Shown piece after piece: positions 8,260-18,157 of a DNA stretch of 64,000 bases. Under the pieces are notes generated by a model, which was given only the letters and a program-made list of their open reading frames with translations, was not told where the DNA came from and made no database searches. Within the stretch, counting starts at the first letter, position 1; every line of letters starts with the position of its first letter. Source of the stretch: CAVWCW01 sp963753615 (GTDB lineage Bacteria; Pseudomonadota; Gammaproteobacteria; Chromatiales; Chromatiaceae); NCBI GenBank assembly GCA_963753615.1, contig CAVWCW010000014.1, positions 124,001 through 188,000 of the forward strand, written 5' to 3'. The position numbers and the translations under genes were made by a program.

Positions 8260-9630
8260 ATGCCCGCCCGCTTGCTGATCATCGAAGACGATGCGCTCTT
8301 GAACGAAATGCTGATGCTGCATTTCGAGGACCAGGGGTATTCGGCGTCCGGAGCCATCAGCTGCGCTGAAGGCCTGCAACGACTGTCCTCGGTCGAACCA
8401 GACCTGATTCTGCTCGACCAACAGCTACCCGACGGCACGGGCCTGGAACTGCTCAAGACCATTCTCGGACAGCGCCCCGATCAGGCCGTGATCATGATGA
8501 CCGGCCAGCATGATCTGGAACTGGCGATTCAGGCGATCAAGGCCGGGGCCAGGGATTTCGTACACAAACCGATCGACACCCAAGGCCTGGAGCAGGCGGT
8601 GACCAAGGTGCTCGAGCAGCAGCGCCTGACCCGCGAGCAAGGGCCTCGGCCGGAGCCGGTCGAAGGCTTGGGCGGCGAAAACGGACTGATCGGACGCAGC
8701 GAGGCGATGCTCAAGGTGAGCAAGGAGATCGCCCTGAGCGCCGAGAGCGCCGCCAATGTGCTGATTAGCGGCGAAAGCGGCACCGGCAAGGAGGTAGTGG
8801 CGCGCCTGATCCATGCCCACAGTCGGCGTCCTGGCCCGTTCGTGGCCATCAATTGTGCGGCGATCGTGGACAACCTGCTGGAAAGCGAACTGTTCGGCCA
8901 CGAGAAGGGGGCATTCACAGGGGCGACTGCGCGCAAGATCGGCCGCTTCGAACAGGCTGCGGAAGGCACCCTGTTCCTCGACGAGGTGGGCGAACTGGCC
9001 CTGCCTCTGCAAGCCAAACTGCTCCGCGCCCTGCAGGAGCGAGTGTTCGAGCGCGTCGGAGGCACCGAGCATATCGCGAGCCGGGCCCGCATCATCGCGG
9101 CCACAAACCGGGACCTGGCCGAGGAGGTGCGCGCAGGGCGCTTTCGCGAGGACCTGATGTACCGGCTCGATGTGATCAGCTTGGAACTGCCGTCCCTGCG
9201 CCAGCGCAAGGAAGACATCCCCTTGCTGGCGCGCTCGCTGCTGGGGCGAATCGTCAAACGCCTGGAACGGCCGCCGATCCAGATCAGCGACACCGCCATG
9301 GCCCGGTTGCAGGCTCACCATTGGCCGGGCAATGTGCGGGAGTTGGAAAACCTGCTGACCCAGGCGGCGGTCCATGCCCGCGGCGACCTGCTGACGCCGG
9401 ACCTGATCCCCCTGGGCGCCCATACACCGCGCCCCGAGGGCGATCTTCCCGGCCAGGACGCGGCCCAGGTGATGCGCAGCCTGGACCAGGTAGAGGCCGG
9501 GCATATTCAGCAGGTGCTGCATTACACCGGCGGCCACAAGGGGCGCAGCTGCGAAATCCTCGGCATCTCGCGCCCCGCGCTCGACCGCAAGATCAAGAAG
9601 TATGGGCTGGAACTGCCGGATAAGGAATGA
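8260..9630 (+). CDS. Sigma-54-dependent response regulator (NtrC family)
   Basis: 456 residues from ATG 8260; an upstream in-frame TTG at 8218 is less likely because the receiver domain begins at residue 4. Receiver domain with E9/D10/D11 acidic cluster, phospho-acceptor D53 ('LILLDQQLPDG') and conserved Lys in 'VHKPID'. The central AAA+ ATPase carries Walker A 'GESGTGKE' and the sigma-54-contact loop 'GAFTGA'. A Fis-type helix-turn-helix sits at the C-terminus ('GGHKGRSCEILGISRPALDRKIKK'). It would activate RNA polymerase-sigma54 after phosphorylation by a sensor kinase; none is encoded next to it. Three palindromes and a sigma-54 promoter lie just downstream, making the adjacent ECF sigma gene its most likely target. 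Confidence 0.95.
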   Translation: MPARLLIIEDDALLNEMLMLHFEDQGYSASGAISCAEGLQRLSSVEPDLILLDQQLPDGTGLELLKTILGQRPDQAVIMMTGQHDLELAIQAIKAGARDFVHKPIDTQGLEQAVTKVLEQQRLTREQGPRPEPVEGLGGENGLIGRSEAMLKVSKEIALSAESAANVLISGESGTGKEVVARLIHAHSRRPGPFVAINCAAIVDNLLESELFGHEKGAFTGATARKIGRFEQAAEGTLFLDEVGELALPLQAKLLRALQERVFERVGGTEHIASRARIIAATNRDLAEEVRAGRFREDLMYRLDVISLELPSLRQRKEDIPLLARSLLGRIVKRLERPPIQISDTAMARLQAHHWPGNVRELENLLTQAAVHARGDLLTPDLIPLGAHTPRPEGDLPGQDAAQVMRSLDQVEAGHIQQVLHYTGGHKGRSCEILGISRPALDRKIKKYGLELPDKE

Positions 9631-9643
9631 GAGGAAATGGGCC

Positions 9644-9718
9644 GAGGACTGCGAGGACTGAGGACTGAGGACTGAGGGCTGAGGGCTGAGGACTGAGGGC
9701 TGAGGGCTGAGGAGTGAG
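9644..9718 (+). repeat. Tandem heptamer array, consensus GAGGRCT
   Basis: About ten 7-bp units (GAGGACT and GAGGGCT, one GAGGAGT) directly after the response regulator stop codon, with one 2-bp interruption near 9651. A 15-bp stretch of this array (9701-9715) recurs in inverted orientation at 43481-43495. Likely a slipped-strand array; no coding or obvious regulatory role. Confidence 0.9.
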
Positions 9719-9804
9719 CATAGATTAGCTCCAGATATCGATCTCAAGGTTGGGCGAAACGCCAACACCCCGCGGACGACAGGCACCCTGAAAGCTGAAC
9801 GTTT

Positions 9805-9847
9805 CGTTACAACGTAAGCTTTCGTTATAACGCTTCGTTACCAAACG
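9805..9847 (+). promoter_or_regulatory. Three enhancer-binding-protein sites (CGTTA-type palindromes)
   Basis: CGTTACAACG at 9805-9814, CGTTATAACG at 9823-9832 and an imperfect CGTTACCAAACG at 9836-9847. The two perfect palindromes are centred 18 bp apart. They lie about 75-115 bp upstream of the predicted start from the sigma-54 promoter at 9895, the usual position of upstream activator sites. The natural candidate for binding is the Fis-type HTH of the response regulator encoded just upstream. Confidence 0.7.
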
Positions 9848-9894
9848 CCAAAACCCAGATCTCATTTCTCTATTAATTACAGATAGTTAAAACC

Positions 9895-9909
9895 TGGCAC
9901 GACTCCTGC
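9895..9909 (+). promoter_or_regulatory. Sigma-54 promoter of the ECF sigma gene
   Basis: TGGCAC, five bases, CTGC: the -24 GG (9896-9897) and -12 GC (9908-9909) are separated by exactly 10 bp, as required for sigma-54. The -24 box is a perfect consensus match. Predicted start near 9921 gives a leader of about 40 nt with AAGGAG at 9950-9955 before the ATG. Confidence 0.8.
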
Positions 9910-9961
9910 GGTATGGGAATGCGAAGCATCTGCATTCTCATCAACCCCCAAGGAGTCCGTC

Positions 9962-10501
9962 ATGAGCAGCATCGCCTATAGTCCCAACACCTGGACCCTG
10001 CCGGCCGCCGGGCATTCCCGGGACCAGGCATTCGAGGAACTGGTCGAGCAATACGGCAAGGACCTCTTCCGCTACGCCTACTGGTTGAGCAACAACCGCC
10101 AGGTAGCCGAAGACCTGGTGCAGGAGACCCTCTTGCGGGCCTGGAAGTCCCTGCACAGAGTTGAGGAACCGAAGGCTGTCAAGGGCTGGCTGCTGACCAT
10201 CCTTCGGCGTGAGAACGCGCGCCGCTTCGAGCGCAAACAGCTGCAATACAGCGACGTTCCGACCGAAGAGTTGAGCGGTACCCGCCGCGATTTCGACACC
10301 TCCACCGAGGCCTTCGTCCTGCGCAGGGCTATCGAGGAGCTGCCGACCGAATACCGCGAGCCCCTGTTGCTCCAGGTATTGCACGGCTATTCCCAAAAGG
10401 AGATCGCCAAGCAGCTGGGTATCAGCTCCGCCGGCGTCGGCACCCGCCTGTTCCGCGCTCGCCGCAAACTGCGGGAAGCGATCGGGGAACGCACCGAGTG
10501 A
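9962..10501 (+). CDS. ECF-type RNA polymerase sigma factor
   Basis: 179 residues. Region 2 is 'DLFRYAYWLSNNRQVAEDLVQETLLRAWKSL' (about 35-65). Region 4 has a helix-turn-helix 'YSQKEIAKQLGISSAGVGTRLFRARRKL' (about 143-170). Regions 1.1 and 3 are absent, as usual for ECF factors. No anti-sigma gene follows: the next gene is convergent psiE. Control may therefore be at transcription, through the sigma-54 promoter and activator sites directly upstream. The regulon cannot be read from the window. The ATG has a well-placed AAGGAG. Confidence 0.92.
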   Translation: MSSIAYSPNTWTLPAAGHSRDQAFEELVEQYGKDLFRYAYWLSNNRQVAEDLVQETLLRAWKSLHRVEEPKAVKGWLLTILRRENARRFERKQLQYSDVPTEELSGTRRDFDTSTEAFVLRRAIEELPTEYREPLLLQVLHGYSQKEIAKQLGISSAGVGTRLFRARRKLREAIGERTE

Positions 10502-10632
10502 CCACAACCAGCTGACGTGCCAACCGCCTGGCTGACAGCTGCCAGAGCAGTCTCATTGCGCGATCCGATAATTTCGCAGATCTTCGGTAGCCCGCGACAA
10601 GGAAGGGTCCCGGAAGCGCCACCGGCCCTTGT

Positions 10633-11073
10633 CTAACCGGGTTCACCGGGCCGGGGCACGTCATCCTCGGGCCGCCCGAAACGGCGCGCGGTGTAGGTCA
10701 AAATCAATATCGCCAGGCTCAGCAGAACGATGGCGCCGGTTATGGTGAGCAGCAGGTAGAGATGGAAGCCGTCCGAGACCTTCTGCACGTCGATCACCAA
10801 GTGCCGCGACAGGGCAGTGATGGCGATATAGATCAGGAACTGCACCGGCAGGCGATGGGTTTTGAAGTAGATCCCCACCATGGCCCCCAGTTCGAGGTAG
10901 ATGAACAGCAGCAGGATGTCCTTGAGCTGGGCATGCCCGCTGTCCATGATGTACAAATATTCGTGGACCGCGGACCAGACAATGGTGGCGCCAATCACGA
11001 AAAGCGCCAGATAGTGAAACCCATCCACCAGCAGATCGCCGACCCGCTGAACCTGTTCTCTACGATCCTGCAT
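10633..11073 (-). CDS. psiE: PsiE-family membrane protein
   Basis: Phosphate-starvation-inducible PsiE family. About 146 residues with four predicted membrane helices ('LALFVIGATIVWSAVHEYLY', 'DILLLFIYLELGAMVGIYF', 'FLIYIAITALSRHLVID', 'YLLLTITGAIVLLSLAILIL'). The motif 'LFIYLELGAMVGIYFKTHRLPVQFLIYIAITALSRH' is typical of the family. I prefer the ATG at 11073 because GGGGA precedes it at good distance; ATGs at 11106 and 11115 are alternatives. Its biochemical role is unknown in any organism. It converges on the ECF sigma gene. Confidence 0.85.
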   Translation of the reverse strand: MQDRREQVQRVGDLLVDGFHYLALFVIGATIVWSAVHEYLYIMDSGHAQLKDILLLFIYLELGAMVGIYFKTHRLPVQFLIYIAITALSRHLVIDVQKVSDGFHLYLLLTITGAIVLLSLAILILTYTARRFGRPEDDVPRPGEPG

Positions 11074-11479
11074 CTGCTCGTCCCCAACCCGATTCGATGA
11101 GCGCATGCCTCGCATTCAGGCCGCGCCGAAACCCTGATTACAGCAAGCCCGAGGCGGAGGTACAAGCGACACCCCGTTGCGGCGCAGTTGCGGAGCTTTC
11201 CGCGCTTCACTATGCTCTCGCTCGGGAGTTACTGCGCGCATACCGATAATCGCCGCCGGAACCGCTCGCGCCTCCGCCGATGCAGATTAGCCAAGCCGCC
11301 CGGCTCCTGAGGCCCGGGGGTCACCAGTCCGGCCCCGGGACCCGCGCTTTTGGCCTGTTCCCTGCGTTATTTAATTGATCGCGCCGGCCCGCCTCGACCG
11401 CGACTCCGGGCCCAGGCGGGTTTGCGCATCGACACCGATAGCTTAGAGTTAGAGCAATCCATTTACCGGGACCATCGAC
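11074..11479. other. Intergenic region upstream of glgP and psiE
   Basis: About 400 bp between divergent psiE and glgP. It must hold both promoters. No sigma-54 site, riboswitch or RNA gene was recognised. A TTGCGC-N16-TAGAGT pair near 11425-11452 could be the glgP promoter but is weak. Confidence 0.4.
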
Positions 11480-14002
<2,523 letters not shown>

Positions 14003-14021
14003 TTAAGTTGCTCGCCGGCCG

Positions 14022-14501
14022 TTACCAGCGGTAGCTGCCGACGCCGATGCCAAAATAGACCCGCGGTTCGCTGCGGGAACTGGGCGTCAACAGCTGCAAC
14101 TGGACCGCCTGGACCAGGGGATAGTGATATTGAGCCTCCCCCACCCTGCCGGTCTCGCTGCCCGCCAGGCGCCCGCGCACGCTGAGCTGGCGGCCCGGGG
14201 CATAGTCCAGTGGCTCCAGGTATCCCGGGTAGCTGGCCACGAAGCGACCCAGGGGAGCCGAATCCAGGTCCGGCTCGCCGTTGCTTCGGCGAGGATAGGC
14301 CAGCACCTCCAGGCGGCTGCTGTCGGCCAAATTGTGAACGGCTACCAGGGTGCCGGCCCAGACCACCCGGCTGCCAAGCCAGCGCTCCGGTTCCGCCGCT
14401 GCCTGGGCCGGCTCGGGGCCGCGGTTCGGGGGCATCTGGGGGGCGCCGGCGCAGGCGGCAAGCAGCATTAGCGGCATCAGCCGGCACCAGCCTCGGTTCA
14501 C
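14022..14501 (-). CDS. Slp-family outer-membrane lipoprotein, second copy
   Basis: About 159 residues. The lipobox 'LMLLAAC' sits at about residues 11-17 if translation starts at the GTG at 14501. That GTG overlaps the upstream stop codon as GTGA, which is why I choose it over the longer ATG-start frame. The body shares the Slp pattern: 'LGSRVVWAGTLVAVHNL...LEVLAYP', then 'GRFVASYPGYLEPLDYAPGRQLSVRGRLAG'. It is a paralog of the gene just upstream. Slp proteins are outer-membrane lipoproteins linked to starvation and acid stress in enterobacteria; the exact job is unknown. Confidence 0.85.
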   Translation of the reverse strand: MNRGWCRLMPLMLLAACAGAPQMPPNRGPEPAQAAAEPERWLGSRVVWAGTLVAVHNLADSSRLEVLAYPRRSNGEPDLDSAPLGRFVASYPGYLEPLDYAPGRQLSVRGRLAGSETGRVGEAQYHYPLVQAVQLQLLTPSSRSEPRVYFGIGVGSYRW

Positions 14502-15013
14502 CACCTGTAGGGATCGCGCCACGGGTAGTACCAAGGGTCATAGTAGGGATAGCGCCAGTAGCCCGCCGGGTAATCTGGCAGCGGCTCCCAAAGCTGGCTC
14601 CGCTCCACCCGCAATACCGGGTAGAGATAGGGGTAGTTTCCGACGCTGCGGGTCTGGGGCGCTTCCAGGCGCCCGCTGACGGTCAGCTCACGCTCCGCTT
14701 TGTAAGTGGCGGGGTCGAGAAAGCCGTCGAAACGGGCCAGAAACCGGCCCGGGCTCTGGTCCGTGTCCTCGGGACGCCCGCCGAACCCTAGTGGGCGGGC
14801 AACCATTACCACCCAGGTCTCGCGTTCCCCGTTTTCTACCGAAACGATCTGTCCGCCCCAGCGCACCCGCTGACCCAAATGGGCATCCGGCTGCTGTCGT
14901 ACTGCCTCCAGCTGCAGGTCCCCGGGCGGGGCGTTGCGAATATCGGGGGGGATGCTTGCACAGGCGCTCAGCAGCAGGCCGGCAAGGATAGGTGCGAATA
15001 CTCGGAAGGACAT
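14498..15013 (-). CDS. Slp-family outer-membrane lipoprotein, first copy
   Basis: 171 residues with lipobox 'LLLSAC' (Cys about 18) and the Slp body 'LGQRVRWGGQIVSVENGERETWVVMVARPL' followed by 'GRFLARFDGFLDPATYKAERELTVSGRLEA'. The C-terminus is unusually rich in Tyr, Trp and Pro ('YPAGYWRYPYYDPWYYPWRDPYRW'). It overlaps its downstream paralog by 4 bp (GTGA), so the two are translated together, and it follows the dihaem cytochrome gene by 15 bp. Confidence 0.88.
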   Translation of the reverse strand: MSFRVFAPILAGLLLSACASIPPDIRNAPPGDLQLEAVRQQPDAHLGQRVRWGGQIVSVENGERETWVVMVARPLGFGGRPEDTDQSPGRFLARFDGFLDPATYKAERELTVSGRLEAPQTRSVGNYPYLYPVLRVERSQLWEPLPDYPAGYWRYPYYDPWYYPWRDPYRW

Positions 15014-15028
15014 GACCGCGCGCCGAAG

Positions 15029-15706
15029 TCAGGGCAACTTGGCCGTGTAGGCGGCCAGGGCCTCGATGTCCCAGTCGCTCAGCCCGACCGAGATTCTACC
15101 CATCAGCGGGTGGTGCCTTCCGGCTTGCTGGAACTGGCGCAACATCTTGGCGGTATAGTCGGCGCGCTGACCCGCCAGACGGGCATAACCGGCGCCGCCG
15201 CGGCCATCGGCACCGTGGCAGCCGGTGCACAGGCGCCGGTAGATGGGGCCGCCCCTATCTGCCAGTTCCGGCTCGCTATCGGCCTCGGGACCCAGCGGCA
15301 GGCTGGCGTAATAGAGGGCGAGGCGGATCATGTCGGACTCGCTCAGGCCGTCGGCCAGACCGCTCATGACGAACTCCTCGCGCTCGCCGGCCGCAAACCG
15401 TTCGAATTGCTCCACCAGGTAGGTCGGGTCCTGGCCCGCCAGGCTCGGCACCCCGGGACGCTGGCTGACCCCCTGCGGGCCGTGGCAGTGACGGCACAAC
15501 GAGGTGCGCAGTTCCCCTTCCTGGATATAGCGGCGAAAACGGTCTTCATTGCGGGCCAGAGAATCCAGCTTTCGCTCCAGGACCTGGCGGCGCAACTCTT
15601 CGTCTGCCGGCGTCGATCCGCGGGCCGACGGCTCGGCCGCTACGCCCGCCGCCGCCAAACCCAGGATCAGCCCGTAATACAGCCATTTCTTCATTAGATT
15701 GGTCAC
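15029..15706 (-). CDS. Dihaem cytochrome c (c4-like)
   Basis: 225 residues with an N-terminal signal sequence (about 1-24) and two haem-binding motifs, CRHCH (C71) and CTGCH (C160), each in a class I cytochrome fold. Possible axial Met residues are in 'FVMSG' and 'HPLMGRIS'. Length and spacing match cytochrome c4-type dihaem electron carriers of the periplasm. It heads a probable operon with the two Slp lipoproteins. Electron donor and acceptor are not indicated by the neighbours. Confidence 0.9.
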   Translation of the reverse strand: MTNLMKKWLYYGLILGLAAAGVAAEPSARGSTPADEELRRQVLERKLDSLARNEDRFRRYIQEGELRTSLCRHCHGPQGVSQRPGVPSLAGQDPTYLVEQFERFAAGEREEFVMSGLADGLSESDMIRLALYYASLPLGPEADSEPELADRGGPIYRRLCTGCHGADGRGGAGYARLAGQRADYTAKMLRQFQQAGRHHPLMGRISVGLSDWDIEALAAYTAKLP

Positions 15707-15847
15707 CGTTTGCCTCGAAATCCCGCAATGCTGCAGAGCTATCGACCACGGTTCTCGGTAAAGTATCCTCCTCGAGCCCGGGTTTTTCCAGTTTCCGGCG
15801 CCGGTCGGCTAGAATACTTGGCGATATTGCCCCCAAGAGCCTTGCCC

Positions 15848-16129
15848 ATGGCCCCCATCCCACAAACCGGCCAGCCCTGCTGGATCTACAAGAGCCCGCG
15901 CAAGCCCGAGATGTACCTCTACCTGGCCGATCCGCAGGGTTTCGAGGGCCTGCCGGCGGCGCTGCGCCAGGGTTTCGGCGCGCCGGAGCTGGTAATGGAG
16001 CTGGAGCTGCACCCGGGGCGCCGGCTGGCCCGAGCCGAGATCCGAGAGGTGTTGGCGGCCTTGAGCGGCCAGGGCTTCTACCTGCAGTTGCCGCCCAAGC
16101 TCGAACCGCACCTGGTTCGGGGGGAATGA
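15848..16129 (+). CDS. YcgL-family protein
   Basis: 93 residues matching the small YcgL domain family: 'CWIYKSPRKPEMYLYLADPQGFEGLPAALRQGFGAPELVMELELHPGRRLARA'. The ATG at 15848 is chosen because the family begins a few residues before 'C.IYKS'; upstream in-frame ATGs would overlap the presumed promoter region. It ends 4 bp before serB and is probably cotranscribed. Function unknown; the family occurs widely in gammaproteobacteria. Confidence 0.88.
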   Translation: MAPIPQTGQPCWIYKSPRKPEMYLYLADPQGFEGLPAALRQGFGAPELVMELELHPGRRLARAEIREVLAALSGQGFYLQLPPKLEPHLVRGE

Positions 16130-16133
16130 GGCA

Positions 16134-17345
16134 GTGGGCGAGATAATCCTGCTCAATGTCACCGGGCAGGACCACCCGGGACTGACCGCCGCCCTGACCG
16201 AAACCCTGGCCCGGCATGGGGCCAGCATCCTGGACATCGGCCAGGCGGTGATCCACGATCATTTGTCCCTCGGCATGCTGCTGGAGGTACCGGCCGGCGA
16301 GGCCTCGGGCCCGGTGCTCAAGGACCTGCTGTTCCAGGCCCACCAGCTGGGACTGCAGATCCAGTTCACCCCGGTGGCCGCGGACGAGTACGAGCGTTGG
16401 GTCGCCGCCCAGGGCAAGCCGCGCTATATCATCACCCTGCTCGGGCGCAAACTGAGCGCGCGCATCCTGGCCCGGGTAGCGGCGGTGGTGTCGCGTCACC
16501 GGCTGAATATCCAAGTCATCGACCGCCTCAGCGGCCGCCTGTCGCTACAGCGCGAAGACCCCCAGGCCCGGGCCTGCCTGGAGTTTTCGATCCGCGGGCA
16601 GGCGGCGGACCCGGCGACCCTGCGCCAGGACCTGCTCGAGATCACCCGCGACGAGGAGGTGGACCTGGCGTTCCAGGCCGACGACCTGTACCGACGCAAC
16701 CGACGCCTGATCGTGTTCGATATGGACTCCACCCTGATTCAGGTGGAGGTGATCGACGAGCTGGCCAAGGCCGCCGGTGTGGGTGAGCAGGTAGCGGCCA
16801 TCACCGAGGCGGCGATGCGTGGCGAGCTCGACTTCAAACAGAGCTTCCGGCGCCGTCTGGCCCTGCTGCGCGGGCTCGACCAGTCGGTGCTGACTCGAAT
16901 CGCCGCCGAACTGCCGGTCACCGAGGGCGCCGAACGCCTGATCTCGACCCTCAAGCGGCTCGGCTACCGGGTTGGGATACTGTCCGGGGGCTTTACCTAT
17001 TTCGCCCGCGAGTTGCAACGACGCCTGGGCCTCGACTGCGTCTACGCCAACGAGTTGGAGATCGAGGACGGTCGCCTCACCGGAGAGGTGAAAGGGCAGA
17101 TCGTAGACGGGGCACGCAAGGCCGAGCTGCTGCAGGAGATGGCGCGCCGCGAGGGCATCGCCCTGGAGCAGGTAATCGCCGTCGGCGACGGCGCCAACGA
17201 CCTGCCGATGCTGGGCCTGGCGGGCCTGGGGGTGGCCTTCCACGCCAAGCCCCTGGTTCGCGCCAACGCCCGGCACGCCATCTCCACCCTCGGGCTCGAC
17301 AGCATTCTCTACCTGCTGGGGGTGCGCGACCGGGAGATTGGCTGA
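16134..17345 (+). CDS. serB: Phosphoserine phosphatase with N-terminal ACT domains
   Basis: 403 residues, GTG start. Catalyses the last step of serine synthesis, phosphoserine to serine. The N-terminal half holds two ACT-like regions ('LLNVTGQDHPGLTAALTETLARHGASILDIGQ' and 'RYIITLLGRKLSARILARVAAVVSRHRLNIQVI') that usually bind amino acids. The HAD catalytic domain has nucleophile D196 in 'VFDMDSTL', acid D198, 'SGGFTYFA' and 'VGDGANDLPM'. Cytoplasmic. It starts 4 bp after the ycgL-like gene and converges with slyX. Confidence 0.96.
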   Translation: MGEIILLNVTGQDHPGLTAALTETLARHGASILDIGQAVIHDHLSLGMLLEVPAGEASGPVLKDLLFQAHQLGLQIQFTPVAADEYERWVAAQGKPRYIITLLGRKLSARILARVAAVVSRHRLNIQVIDRLSGRLSLQREDPQARACLEFSIRGQAADPATLRQDLLEITRDEEVDLAFQADDLYRRNRRLIVFDMDSTLIQVEVIDELAKAAGVGEQVAAITEAAMRGELDFKQSFRRRLALLRGLDQSVLTRIAAELPVTEGAERLISTLKRLGYRVGILSGGFTYFARELQRRLGLDCVYANELEIEDGRLTGEVKGQIVDGARKAELLQEMARREGIALEQVIAVGDGANDLPMLGLAGLGVAFHAKPLVRANARHAISTLGLDSILYLLGVRDREIG

Positions 17346-17373
17346 GCGCCGCGGTCAAACGGCGCCTCGGCCC

Positions 17374-17575
17374 TCAATAATGCGGCGGTGACTGATGCCC
17401 CGGATCGGACTCGGCTGGCGCCAGGGCCCGCAGCTGACGCCGCAGCTCCGTGACTTCCGCGGCCAGGGCCGCGATGCGGCAGCTGCTGCTCGGCCAGGCC
17501 GAGATTCACCGCCTGGATCAGGTCGTCCTGGAAGGCGAGCCTAGTCTCCAGCTCGGTCAGCCGCGCTTCGCTCAT
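17374..17575 (-). pseudogene. slyX: SlyX homolog with a one-base frame disruption
   Basis: Begins as a clear SlyX: 'MSEARLTELETRLAFQDDLIQAVNLGLAEQQL'. Around 17476-17482 the frame breaks. In the frame reached by dropping one base (C on the minus strand), the protein continues 'RIAALAAEVTELRRQLRAL', then 'APAESDPGHQSPPHY' and a stop at 17374, which is the expected SlyX C-terminus. The intact product would be about 67 residues and coiled-coil. Unrepaired, the frame runs on into serB antisense sequence. A one-base sequence error or a recent mutation are both possible. It overlaps the preceding gene as ATGA. Confidence 0.85.
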
Positions 17576-17760
17576 CCGGAGCGGGCCATGGCGATCAGCA
17601 GCACCACGAACAGCACCACCAGGCCGATCGGTATCAGGGCCCCCTTCCAGTCCTTTTCCGCCTGACGGCTCTGCTCCAACGCCGCCTTGATGCCGGGCCG
17701 GAACAGGAAGATCAGCAGGACGGCAAAGGCGCCGACCAGGAGTTGCTCCCAGGTCTCCAC
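17572..17760 (-). CDS. Small membrane protein, 62 residues
   Basis: Two hydrophobic helices ('LLVGAFAVLLIFLF', about 7-20, and 'LIPIGLVVLFVVLLIAMA', about 42-59) flank a charged loop rich in Arg, Lys and Glu. The stop overlaps the slyX start (ATGA), so translation is coupled. It lies 10 bp downstream of the ArsR gene and likely belongs to the same transcript. No family recognised and no function assigned. Confidence 0.8.
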   Translation of the reverse strand: METWEQLLVGAFAVLLIFLFRPGIKAALEQSRQAEKDWKGALIPIGLVVLFVVLLIAMARSG

Positions 17761-17770
17761 GATCCTTCCC

Positions 17771-18121
17771 TCAGTCCTGCGGCGGACGGTCGTCGAGATT
17801 GGCCGGGCACAACACCTGGCGCATGGTGCCGATCAGCTCCAGCAGCTGGGGATTGCGAATGCGATAGTAGATGCGGTTGGCCTCCTTGCGCGAGACCACG
17901 ATATTCTTGTTGCGCAGCTGTTCCAGGTGCTGGGAGATATTGCTCTGGGAAGTACCCGTGCGCTCGACGATCTCACCCACCGACAGCTCGTTGTTGCCCA
18001 GGGAGCAGAGAATCTTCCAGCGCAGCGGGTGGGCCATGGCCTTGAGGGCATTGGCCGTGAGCTGAGTGTCTTCGTTCGGCAGCTGTGGGATCGGCACTTT
18101 GGGGTCTGAGGGCTCGCTCAT
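17771..18121 (-). CDS. ArsR-family repressor, possible persulfide sensor
   Basis: 116 residues with a winged helix-turn-helix: 'MAHPLRWKILCSLGNNELSVGEIVERTGTSQSNISQHLEQLRNKNIVVSRKEANRIYYRI'. No metal-binding CxC or His-rich motif is present. The only two Cys are C39, in the helix after 'RWKI', and C105 near the C-terminus ('QVLCPA'). They are 66 residues apart, the same spacing as the paired cysteines of the sulfide/persulfide sensors SqrR and BigR. That parallel suggests reactive-sulfur sensing but is inference. It sits between a receiver-PAS gene and a small membrane protein gene. Confidence 0.88.
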   Translation of the reverse strand: MSEPSDPKVPIPQLPNEDTQLTANALKAMAHPLRWKILCSLGNNELSVGEIVERTGTSQSNISQHLEQLRNKNIVVSRKEANRIYYRIRNPQLLELIGTMRQVLCPANLDDRPPQD

Positions 18122-18157
18122 TTTCCTACTCCTCGTCCCGGGCCGGGCGCGCGGGCA

